A program made the translations under genes and the position numbers. Shown here piece after piece: positions 1 through 5,389 of a DNA stretch of 5,439 bases. The notes under the pieces are model-generated. The model was not told the origin of the DNA. It did no database searches and saw nothing but the letters and a program-made list of their open reading frames with translations. The DNA lies in NCBI GenBank assembly GCA_015522955.1, contig WALG01000148.1, forward strand, positions 1-5,439, given 5' to 3'. Source of the stretch: DHVE2 group archaeon. Lineage in GTDB: Archaea > Thermoplasmatota > Thermoplasmata > Thermoplasmatales > Aciduliprofundaceae. The number at the start of each line of letters is the position of its first letter. Position 1 is the first letter of the stretch.

Positions 1-2378
1 AGATAAGACTCAGAGCCGCTGGTGGTACCACGATATATTTTGTACCCAGTAATGGTAGAGCCACCATCACTGGCCGGAGCCTGCCAGTTTAAGAGAACAT
101 ATCCGTTGCCTGCCGATGCCTGCAGATTCTGTGGTGCACCAGGTACAGTCGGAGTGCTCCCACCGTTTCCAACTGTAAGAGTTAGTTGAATTGAATTTGT
201 CAAATTGCCCCAGTGACCATTTGTATGGTTATATGTATAAGCTACAAAAGTGAGTGTATACGTACCTGAAGGTGTGCTACTTGATGTCTGAATGGTTATG
301 GTTATTGGGGAAGAGGCACCGTTTCCTGAAGGGTGTACATAATTGGAAGAATAAGTTACAGTTGTGCCTGAGGGAAGTCCACTCATTACAAAATGACCTA
401 CATCTGTGGTCCAATCATATGGAAAAGCAATATTTAGTGTGTAAGTTGCACTTGCACCTGCATTTATACTCGCTGAAGTGGAGGATGAGGTTATGATAAA
501 TCCAATATCATGGATGAAGTCCCACGCATTTATTACACCCCATCCAGAGACTTGATCCCATCCAGTTGAAGCAGACCCTCCGCCACCTGTAGCACCCTGT
601 GTAACATCAAAATATGGTGGTGAACTCGTGTATTTACCATTATGATAATAGTCATATCCAAGTTTGTAAATTATTGGATTTAAGAATCCAAGGCCATGGC
701 CGGATATACCGTAATTTACTCCTAAATAAGCATCCATCATCGCAACCATACCTGCTGTGACTGGACATGCAACTGAGGTTCCCGCTACAGCACTCCATTG
801 AGTTCCACTGCTGCTACTTACATAAATTAACGTATGATTACCCATTGCCGAGACATCCGCAGTAACTCTTCCGCTGTAACTCCCTATATAATTACTCTGC
901 CAAGAGGGCTCTGCATAAACAGAGCTAACTCCACTCTGAGTTCCCCAGTGATCTCCATTAGACATGGTACTAGATGCATCGTACCAAACAATCTCGCTGC
1001 TACGGGGATTGGCTAAATTTGTGTTATATCCCATGCTGGCATAATCATCCAAAGTGGTGTGATCTATTCCATTGGGTACAGGAGTGGTTCCACCTACTGC
1101 TAAAAATCCATAAGTGTCATATGCTGCAGTGGAGGGTTCACTAGGAGATGTGGTATCACCATCGTCACCGCTCGAGGCCATAGCAGTAACGCCCATAGCT
1201 TCCAAAGCCTTTACATCATTCATTGTTGTACTGCTTTCCTGATAATCGCCACCACCCCAGGAATTACTTACAGCAACAAGAACAGGGCTACTCTCAGCAG
1301 CAAGAGTGTTTAAGATATAGTTATACTCGTTATCAGGGAAATTACTCTCAGAAGGTCCACCGTTGCTTCCACCTGGGCCGTAAACACAGAATGCATCTAC
1401 TCCAGGAGCCAAGGTTCCTACCATCTCGAGATCCAGTTCATTTTCTGTGGATACACTTCCATCAGTGTTACTACCAGGAGCCACGGTACCAGATGTACCA
1501 TAATAATGCACCGTTGACATTACTCCAAGGTTCTGGATCCATGTAGGGATTACATGCTGATAGTAATAGGTAACAGCATTCGGATCAAAGGGTGCATATT
1601 GGTCTCCCCAAGAATCTGCACCTTCCCACAGTACAGTTGCTACTCGTAAGCCTGTAGCAAAAACATGTTTGGAACTTGCAGAACCATCTGGGGTATTGTT
1701 GAAAAGTTGGTATACTTTGTACATTTTGGCAACATCACTTCCGCTTAGATAATCTATCCCACTACTAGCCGTGTAGTAATTCAGTCTGAATCTGACAGCA
1801 TTGTTCAATCCGTTTATGCCAGAAATGAAAGGCTTCAAATAGAAAGGTATCTGTGGCTCATTCAGCACAGCAAAGTAATCTCTATTGTAATTTGGATTTG
1901 TCGATTCAAAGTATCCAAATTTCACGTTTAGTAATCTACTTATTTTACCTATAGTATCATGGAGAACTACGGCGTTTCTGAGGGCGTATGTGTATTCGAT
2001 ATGCACATGGTAACTTTTTATCCATTGTATTATTTCACTATAAACATTTGTGCTGGGGGAATATTTTTCTTTAAATTCACTGTAGGTCATATATTTACCA
2101 AAGTTGTGGGAATTTGGATCATTTACCTCTTTCAAAAACAGATCGAGGGATTTTTCATTTTTCCATTTGAGTCCAATAGTCACCCATATTTTTTGGTTCT
2201 CGTTTGCATAGCCTATAAATTCTCCGTTATGGATAACTTGTGAATTGAATCCACTAGACAATGGTACCATGGCAGAAGCATGTGTGGATCCTACAAACAC
2301 CATCGCTGAAAAGACACTGAAAATCATTATAAACACTACAACAGATATTAGTCCATGCCGTTTTTTCCTACTTTCCAT
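1..2378 (-). CDS. Secreted S53 (sedolisin/kumamolisin-like) acid peptidase with C-terminal FN3 module, 3' end cut off by window edge
   Basis: Open for 792 codons from ATG 2378 to the left edge, so the C-terminus is missing. Residues 1-36 form a signal peptide: basic start (RKKRH), hydrophobic stretch about 10-31, then THASA with likely cleavage after A36. Residues about 60-160 match the Pro-kumamolisin activation domain (DPNSHNFGKYMT at 87-98). The catalytic domain spans about 200-620. E312 and D316 in ENELD are the catalytic Glu/Asp pair, D405 in SGDDG is the oxyanion Asp, and S535 in AGTSVACP is the nucleophile. D591-V592 (FDVTQG) and D608 (GWD) fit the C-terminal calcium site. All catalytic residues are present, so an active endopeptidase at acid pH is expected outside the cell. 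Residues about 625-737 look like an Ig-like beta-sandwich rich in Ser/Thr, followed by a fibronectin type III domain from about 745. The rest may hold more FN3 repeats or a membrane anchor. ATG 2378 is chosen for its GGTGG Shine-Dalgarno and the signal peptide directly after it; an in-frame stop lies at 2391-2393. Family assignment is sure; substrate is unknown. Confidence 0.95.
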   Translation of the reverse strand, partial: MESRKKRHGLISVVVFIMIFSVFSAMVFVGSTHASAMVPLSSGFNSQVIHNGEFIGYANENQKIWVTIGLKWKNEKSLDLFLKEVNDPNSHNFGKYMTYSEFKEKYSPSTNVYSEIIQWIKSYHVHIEYTYALRNAVVLHDTIGKISRLLNVKFGYFESTNPNYNRDYFAVLNEPQIPFYLKPFISGINGLNNAVRFRLNYYTASSGIDYLSGSDVAKMYKVYQLFNNTPDGSASSKHVFATGLRVATVLWEGADSWGDQYAPFDPNAVTYYYQHVIPTWIQNLGVMSTVHYYGTSGTVAPGSNTDGSVSTENELDLEMVGTLAPGVDAFCVYGPGGSNGGPSESNFPDNEYNYILNTLAAESSPVLVAVSNSWGGGDYQESSTTMNDVKALEAMGVTAMASSGDDGDTTSPSEPSTAAYDTYGFLAVGGTTPVPNGIDHTTLDDYASMGYNTNLANPRSSEIVWYDASSTMSNGDHWGTQSGVSSVYAEPSWQSNYIGSYSGRVTADVSAMGNHTLIYVSSSSGTQWSAVAGTSVACPVTAGMVAMMDAYLGVNYGISGHGLGFLNPIIYKLGYDYYHNGKYTSSPPYFDVTQGATGGGGSASTGWDQVSGWGVINAWDFIHDIGFIITSSSTSASINAGASATYTLNIAFPYDWTTDVGHFVMSGLPSGTTVTYSSNYVHPSGNGASSPITITIQTSSSTPSGTYTLTFVAYTYNHTNGHWGNLTNSIQLTLTVGNGGSTPTVPGAPQNLQASAGNGYVLLNWQAPASDGGSTITGYKIYRGTTSGSESY

Positions 2379-2386
2379 TAGATCTA

Positions 2387-2391
2387 CCACC
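2387..2391 (-). promoter_or_regulatory. Shine-Dalgarno of the S53 peptidase gene
   Basis: GGTGG on the minus strand lies 8 nt before ATG 2378 and can pair with the CCUCC-type 3' end of archaeal 16S rRNA. It supports this ATG over the in-frame GTG at 2390, which overlaps the Shine-Dalgarno itself. Confidence 0.55.
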
Positions 2392-2430
2392 TATGCTAGA
2401 GCCTTGTCAAACCCTAGCACAGATAGGCAA

Positions 2431-2467
2431 TATTATACAAATATTTGAATCTTACGATATTTAAAAA
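2431..2467 (-). promoter_or_regulatory. Probable TATA-box region of the S53 peptidase gene (two candidates)
   Basis: Two TATA-like elements lie on the minus strand upstream of the peptidase: TTGTATAATA (2431-2440), which would place the transcript start near 2411 with a leader of about 33 nt, and TTTTTAAATA (2458-2467), which would place it near 2437. The first gives the shorter leader that still contains the Shine-Dalgarno. The region is so AT-rich that neither is certain. A 10-bp palindrome, CAAATATTTG (2438-2447), overlaps the first. Confidence 0.35.
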
Positions 2468-2478
2468 TCTTAGAATAC
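2448..2478. repeat. Short direct repeat upstream of the peptidase promoter
   Basis: AATCTTA occurs at 2448-2454 and again at 2466-2472, in the same orientation and 18 bp apart. Similarity continues for about six more bases after each copy (CGATAT versus GAATAC). The copies sit upstream of the nearer peptidase TATA candidate, where an activator or repressor could bind. In AT-rich DNA this may be chance. Confidence 0.3.
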
Positions 2479-2555
2479 AAGGGAATGAATAAGGAAATAT
2501 AGATGACTCTGTCACATAAATCAAATAGAAATAAATACTATAATAAACAATTAAT

Positions 2556-2591
2556 AATTTCCCAAGAAATTGGTATTACTCACCAGTAATA
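2556..2591. promoter_or_regulatory. Two adjacent dyads abutting the yrdC-map TATA box
   Basis: AATTTC-ccaa-GAAATT (2556-2571) and TATTACT-cacc-AGTAATA (2574-2591) are perfect inverted repeats, each with a 4-base spacer, and their centres are 19 bp apart. The second touches the first base of the TATA element. The position suits an operator for the yrdC-map operon. The two dyads do not share a sequence, and AT-rich DNA gives such dyads fairly often, so this is only a candidate. Confidence 0.25.
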
Positions 2592-2600
2592 TTTTTATAA
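2592..2600 (+). promoter_or_regulatory. TATA box of the yrdC-map operon, likely leaderless transcript
   Basis: TTTTTATAA is centred about 25 bp before GTG 2621. This is the usual archaeal distance from TATA box to transcription start, so transcription should begin at or next to the start codon. No Shine-Dalgarno precedes the GTG, which fits a leaderless mRNA. Confidence 0.55.
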
Positions 2601-2620
2601 TCTCACTCTGATGCCCGCCT

Positions 2621-3196
2621 GTGAGACTTCCCTGCTCTAAGGAGAGCGTGAAAAGAATCGCTACCTATGCGAGAGAAAATCCGGTGATTATCCCCACAGA
2701 CACACTTTACGGGCTGAGCATGAGCATAGAGGGAGATATAACCCGTGTATTTGAGTTGAAAAAGAGGCCCTTGGATAAGCCCATTCCCATTGGCGTGTCA
2801 AGCATTGAGATGATGGAGTCTCTAGGCCACATAAACAGGACAGCAAGAATCTTAGTAGAGAATTTTATGCCGGGAGCATTGACCATTGTGGTCGAATCTC
2901 GAGGCAAGGTTCCCTGGGATACCATTGCTCTGCGCATTCCCGCACATCCAATCCCTCTCACACTTATGGAAGAGATAGGGGCAATTACACTCACAAGTGC
3001 TAATATAGCCGGAGACAAGTCTCCTAGGAGGATAGAAGATACTCTGAAACTGAATGTTGTGTATCGTGTGGATTGTGGAGTATTGCCTGGAACACCATCC
3101 ACCGTGGTATCTGTGGTGGGTGAAGAGATTAAGTTAATAAGGGAAGGAGTGATACCCTTTCACACAATAAGAACTCTTCTGGAGGAAATTGAATGA
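2621..3196 (+). CDS. yrdC: YrdC/TsaC-type L-threonylcarbamoyladenylate synthase (single-domain Sua5 family)
   Basis: 191 residues. The family makes threonylcarbamoyl-AMP from threonine, bicarbonate and ATP in the cytoplasm; in archaea the KEOPS complex then transfers the group to A37 of ANN-decoding tRNAs (t6A). Visible family motifs: PTDTLYGL (25-32), KKRPLDKPIP (47-56, nucleotide/threonine site lysines and arginine), MPGALT (83-88), LRIP (104-107), TSANIAG (125-131), GTPSTVV (157-163) and LIREGVI (172-178). The last Ser-Thr-Val motif is followed by SV rather than the Asp common in Sua5 proteins. The length covers only the YrdC domain; the extra C-terminal Sua5 domain of many archaeal homologues (about 340 residues) is absent. 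The start is GTG 2621: a stop lies in frame at 2609-2611, no other start occurs before the first motif, and the spacing from the TATA box suggests a leaderless message. It is the first gene of an operon with map, overlapping it by 4 bp. Family call firm. Confidence 0.93.
   Translation: MRLPCSKESVKRIATYARENPVIIPTDTLYGLSMSIEGDITRVFELKKRPLDKPIPIGVSSIEMMESLGHINRTARILVENFMPGALTIVVESRGKVPWDTIALRIPAHPIPLTLMEEIGAITLTSANIAGDKSPRRIEDTLKLNVVYRVDCGVLPGTPSTVVSVVGEEIKLIREGVIPFHTIRTLLEEIE
3181..3185 (+). promoter_or_regulatory. Shine-Dalgarno of map inside the end of yrdC
   Basis: GGAGG lies 7 nt before ATG 3193, within the last codons of yrdC. Together with the ATGA stop/start overlap (3193-3196) it indicates translational coupling of the two genes, in contrast to the apparently leaderless first gene. 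Confidence 0.75.
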
Positions 3197-4056
3197 ATCT
3201 GAAAAAGTATCTCGAGGCTGGAAAGATTGGAAAAGAGGCCAGAGAGTACGGAAAAGAACTCATAAAAGAGGGTGTATCTTATTATGAAGTTGCAGAGAAA
3301 GTTGAAAAGTATATAAGAGACGCAGGCGCAGAGCCGGCATTTCCTGTAAATCTCTCTCCCAACAATTTTGCTGCCCATTACTCACCCATCAAGGGGGATG
3401 GAATGTATTTCAAAAGGGGAGATGTGGTGAAACTGGACCTGGGGGCACATATAGATGGTTATATTTCTGATACCGCAGTAACTGTGGAGGTGGGCACAAA
3501 CAAATGGGAGAGCCTTATAAATGCCTCTGCGGAAGCGCTCAATAACGCTATAAAGACAATAAGGCCCGGAATAATGGTTTCAGAAATAGGTCGTGTGGTT
3601 GAAGAGACTCTGAATTTTTACGGTTACAATCCCATAAAGAACCTTACTGGACATGGGTTGGATGTCTATGATCTTCATAGTGGTCTAGTGATTCCCAACT
3701 TCGATGACGGTTCCCCAGAGAGACTGATTCCCGGCATGGCCTTTGCAATTGAGCCTTTTGCCACCAATGGAAAAGGATATGTGCACGAGGGAAAGGGAGG
3801 AAATATCTACATATTTCGTAAGACCTCGGATTTGAAGGGAGTATATGCAGCAATGTTTGAGAAATTTCGCACTCTACCATTTGCAGCACGATGGTGCACT
3901 GCCTTTGAGAACTATGAATCTGTCCTGAAAAAGGGCACCTGGTTGGGCATTCTTTACCATTTTCCCGTACTGCACGAGAGAAAGAAGTTTATGGTAGCAC
4001 AGACTGAGCATACCATGGTGTTCACAGAAGATAGTGTGATAGTGACCACAAGATAA
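3193..4056 (+). CDS. map: Methionine aminopeptidase, type II (archaeal)
   Basis: 287 residues, close to the roughly 295 of the Pyrococcus enzyme. It removes the initiator methionine from nascent proteins when the second residue is small, using two divalent metal ions in a pita-bread fold. All expected metal ligands are present: D82 (KLDLGAHIDG), D93 (SDTAVT), H154 (NLTGHGLDVYDLH), E187 (AIEPFATNG) and E272 (QTEHTMVFTED). The substrate-side histidines H62 (FAAHYSP) and H162 are present too. The roughly 60 residues from about 205 to 265, between the E187 ligand strand and the final strand, contain the helical insert typical of type II enzymes. The start ATG 3193 has a GGAGG Shine-Dalgarno 7 nt upstream and overlaps the yrdC stop, so the two proteins are co-transcribed and probably translationally coupled. 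The stop is four bases from the stop of convergent ftsZ, and no terminator of its own is visible, so its mRNA probably reads into ftsZ antisense. The assignment is secure. Confidence 0.97.
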   Translation: MNLKKYLEAGKIGKEAREYGKELIKEGVSYYEVAEKVEKYIRDAGAEPAFPVNLSPNNFAAHYSPIKGDGMYFKRGDVVKLDLGAHIDGYISDTAVTVEVGTNKWESLINASAEALNNAIKTIRPGIMVSEIGRVVEETLNFYGYNPIKNLTGHGLDVYDLHSGLVIPNFDDGSPERLIPGMAFAIEPFATNGKGYVHEGKGGNIYIFRKTSDLKGVYAAMFEKFRTLPFAARWCTAFENYESVLKKGTWLGILYHFPVLHERKKFMVAQTEHTMVFTEDSVIVTTR

Positions 4057-4060
4057 AAAA
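4055..4060 (-). terminator. Oligo-T terminator of ftsZ
   Basis: Six consecutive T residues on the minus strand follow the ftsZ stop codon directly. This is the kind of T-run that terminates archaeal RNA polymerase. It overlaps the last bases of map, and no hairpin is visible. Confidence 0.4.
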
Positions 4061-5113
4061 TTATGCAACAAAAGAGATTAGATCACTTATCTTTCCACTA
4101 TCTTGGTAAACCTCTGCATTCCTGTTAGGCATGTATGGAGTGTGTACCCCGGTGAGAATTGTTGTGATTTTGAGTTTCTTAGTATAATTGCCATCCACAC
4201 GGGCACCTATCTTTACCTCTGCATCATCTCTTATCCCGGAGGTTATGCCCTCTGCAATCCTGTATACTGTTTGAAGGGTCATCTCAGTGCCTCCCGTGAT
4301 ATGTATAAGTGCTCCGCTGGCGCCACGGTAATCTATATCCATGAGCGGATTGTTCAAAGTGTCCATCACTGCGTCCTGAGGAGTATAATAATTTCCCTCT
4401 CCGTACAGTATAGTGGAGGTGCCTCCGTTCCTCATTATTGCCTTCAAATCTGAGAAATCTATGTTCATCATAGATGGGAGCGTCACCGTTTCCGCAAGAT
4501 TTTTTATTATATCGCCCACAAGATAGTCCATAACTCCAAACGCCTTCTTAACCGGAAGTTTGGGTGCATACTCCAAGAGCCTGTTGTTATCCAGCACAAT
4601 TACAGTATTTGCACTTCCCCGGAATTTCTCAATGCTCTGCTCAGCAATGCTCCATCTCCTCTTTCCCTCAGGCTTGAATGGCATTGTCACTATGGAAACC
4701 ACAAGTGCACCTGTCTCCTTTGCCACTTCAGTTATTATAGGACCTGCACCGCTTCCAGTTCCTCCACCTAGCCCCGCAAGAGTGAATATTATATCTGCGC
4801 CATCGAGCACGTGAAAAACCTCATGGGCCGCCATCTGTGCTATCTGCTCTCCAAGCGAGGGATCTCCACCAGTCCCATGCCCGTTGGTTAGTTTCTCTCC
4901 TATTAGCACCTTTTTGTGAGCGTTAACTATTGAAAAATGCGCCTTATCCGTGTTTATGGCTATCATCTCCGCCTTTATCTTCTGCCTGGAGAGGCGATCT
5001 ATGCTGTTGCTTCCAGCACCACCAATACCTACCACCTTTATCCGTATATCACTCTCTGCCCTTGTATCATACTCAAGAGAGAGAGCATCCTTCACAAGAT
5101 GTTCAAGACTCAT
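4061..5113 (-). CDS. ftsZ: Cell-division GTPase FtsZ (archaeal, FtsZ2-like)
   Basis: 350 residues from ATG 5113. FtsZ polymerises with GTP at mid-cell and organises division. Nucleotide-site elements in order: VVGIGGAGSN (27-36), AINTD (52-56), the T3 loop TNGHGTGGDP (76-85), the tubulin signature GGGTGSGAGP (116-125), PFKPEGKRR (145-153), DNNRL (175-179) and the catalytic T7 loop NIDFSD (217-222), which keeps both acidic residues of NxDxxD. The segments DNNRLLEYAPKLPVKKAF and DYRGASGALIHITGG resemble archaeal FtsZ2 more than FtsZ1 as I remember them; a tree is needed to confirm. The tail after the globular domain is short, about 25 residues, ending ISDLISFVA. The frame also extends to TTG 5143, but that codon coincides with the predicted transcription start. 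ATG 5113 has an AGGTGAT Shine-Dalgarno at proper distance, so it is preferred. The T3 loop departs from the usual TRGLGAGGxP. The gene is monocistronic as far as can be seen, with its own promoter and a T-run terminator. Confidence 0.96.
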   Translation of the reverse strand: MSLEHLVKDALSLEYDTRAESDIRIKVVGIGGAGSNSIDRLSRQKIKAEMIAINTDKAHFSIVNAHKKVLIGEKLTNGHGTGGDPSLGEQIAQMAAHEVFHVLDGADIIFTLAGLGGGTGSGAGPIITEVAKETGALVVSIVTMPFKPEGKRRWSIAEQSIEKFRGSANTVIVLDNNRLLEYAPKLPVKKAFGVMDYLVGDIIKNLAETVTLPSMMNIDFSDLKAIMRNGGTSTILYGEGNYYTPQDAVMDTLNNPLMDIDYRGASGALIHITGGTEMTLQTVYRIAEGITSGIRDDAEVKIGARVDGNYTKKLKITTILTGVHTPYMPNRNAEVYQDSGKISDLISFVA

Positions 5114-5117
5114 AATC

Positions 5118-5124
5118 ATCACCT
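5118..5124 (-). promoter_or_regulatory. Shine-Dalgarno of ftsZ, decides the start
   Basis: AGGTGAT on the minus strand matches the anti-Shine-Dalgarno of archaeal 16S rRNA. Its AGGTG core ends 6 nt before ATG 5113. It favours that ATG over TTG 5143 and over the ATG at 5119, which overlaps the site. Confidence 0.75.
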
Positions 5125-5151
5125 GTTGACTTTTGTCTGACAATTAATAGT

Positions 5152-5168
5152 TATATGTCCGACATATA
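5152..5168. promoter_or_regulatory. 17-bp palindrome in the ftsZ core promoter, candidate operator
   Basis: TATATGTC-C-GACATATA has two perfect 8-bp arms around one central base. It overlaps four bases of the TATA box and covers the space between it and the predicted transcription start. A dimeric regulator bound here would block TBP/TFB or polymerase. The shape fits a helix-turn-helix repressor site, but the regulator is unknown. Confidence 0.4.
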
Positions 5169-5328
5169 TAAACCTTTCGCAGAAAATTACTCATATAATT
5201 TTTCAACGTTTACAGAATCGTTTACGGAATCAGTAACATTATTTTCTGTATTTTTCTTCAACCCCATGAGAAAATTAATCGATTTCCTAGAGAAAATAGG
5301 AAAGTTCTTTAATTATCCATATTTTTGA
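5155..5328 (+). CDS. Possible 57-residue small protein, doubtful
   Basis: ATG 5155 to TGA 5328 is open and encodes a Phe- and Tyr-rich peptide starting MSDIYKPFAENYS, with a repeated FTES (from the 12-bp duplication) and a C-terminal amphipathic stretch, MRKLIDFLEKIGKFF. It resembles no family I know. Against it: no Shine-Dalgarno, no TATA box about 25 bp upstream, and its start lies inside the ftsZ promoter palindrome. In its favour: the two differences between codon-phased repeat units fall at synonymous third positions. The Phe/Tyr/Asn-rich composition is what chance frames in AT-rich DNA give. Confidence 0.15.
   Translation: MSDIYKPFAENYSYNFSTFTESFTESVTLFSVFFFNPMRKLIDFLEKIGKFFNYPYF
5165..5180 (-). 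promoter_or_regulatory. ftsZ promoter: TATA box and BRE
   Basis: On the minus strand GCGAAAGG (5173-5180, BRE-like) is followed by TTTATATA (5165-5172), a near-consensus archaeal TATA box. The expected transcription start, about 25 bp downstream, is near 5143. This gives a leader of about 30 nt that contains the Shine-Dalgarno. Confidence 0.7.
5207..5230. repeat. 12-bp tandem duplication upstream of ftsZ
   Basis: Two head-to-tail 12-bp units, CGTTTACAGAAT and CGTTTACGGAAT, differ by one base. They sit about 65 bp upstream of the predicted ftsZ transcription start, beyond the BRE/TATA. They could be regulator sites or part of a short plus-strand reading frame (5155-5328). Confidence 0.5.
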
Positions 5329-5365
5329 GTTATTTCATGATAGTTCCATGATGCATTGTAAATTT

Positions 5366-5389
5366 AAAAAACATTAAGAAAGAAGAAAA
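5366..5389 (-). terminator. Pyrimidine/T-rich termination region of the right-edge gene
   Basis: Directly after the stop of the right-edge gene the minus strand reads a pyrimidine tract (TTTTCTTCTTTCTT, 5376-5389) and then TTTTTT (5366-5371). This suits intrinsic termination by archaeal RNA polymerase. No stable hairpin is seen. Confidence 0.35.

Noticed and set aside
2438..2447. CAAATATTTG palindrome as a strong operator
   Set aside because: It is a short AT-only core in an AT-rich promoter; dyads of this length are expected by chance, so it is only noted with the promoter.
254..2448. Several plus-strand frames of 60 to 107 codons opposite the peptidase gene
   Set aside because: The minus strand carries one continuous, motif-complete S53 peptidase; the plus-strand frames have biased, non-protein-like composition.
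2707..3102. 131-codon minus-strand frame inside yrdC
   Set aside because: It is antisense to a gene with full family motifs; its translation shows no recognisable domain and no start signal.
3160..3889. Minus-strand frames of 72 and 81 codons across map
   Set aside because: Both are antisense shadows of a conserved gene, with Cys/His/Phe-rich composition typical of non-coding frames.
4103..5140. Plus-strand frames of 61 to 116 codons opposite ftsZ
   Set aside because: They overlap the whole conserved FtsZ frame and show no motifs or ribosome binding sites.
5114..5143. Ten-residue N-terminal extension of FtsZ from TTG 5143
   Set aside because: TTG 5143 coincides with the predicted transcription start, and ATG 5113 has a good Shine-Dalgarno. 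The extra codons include the Shine-Dalgarno itself.
5329..5365. CATGAT repeated twice near 5336 and 5348 as a regulatory or hairpin element
   Set aside because: The copies are only six bases long, do not form a stable stem, and lie just past the probable terminator of the right-edge gene.
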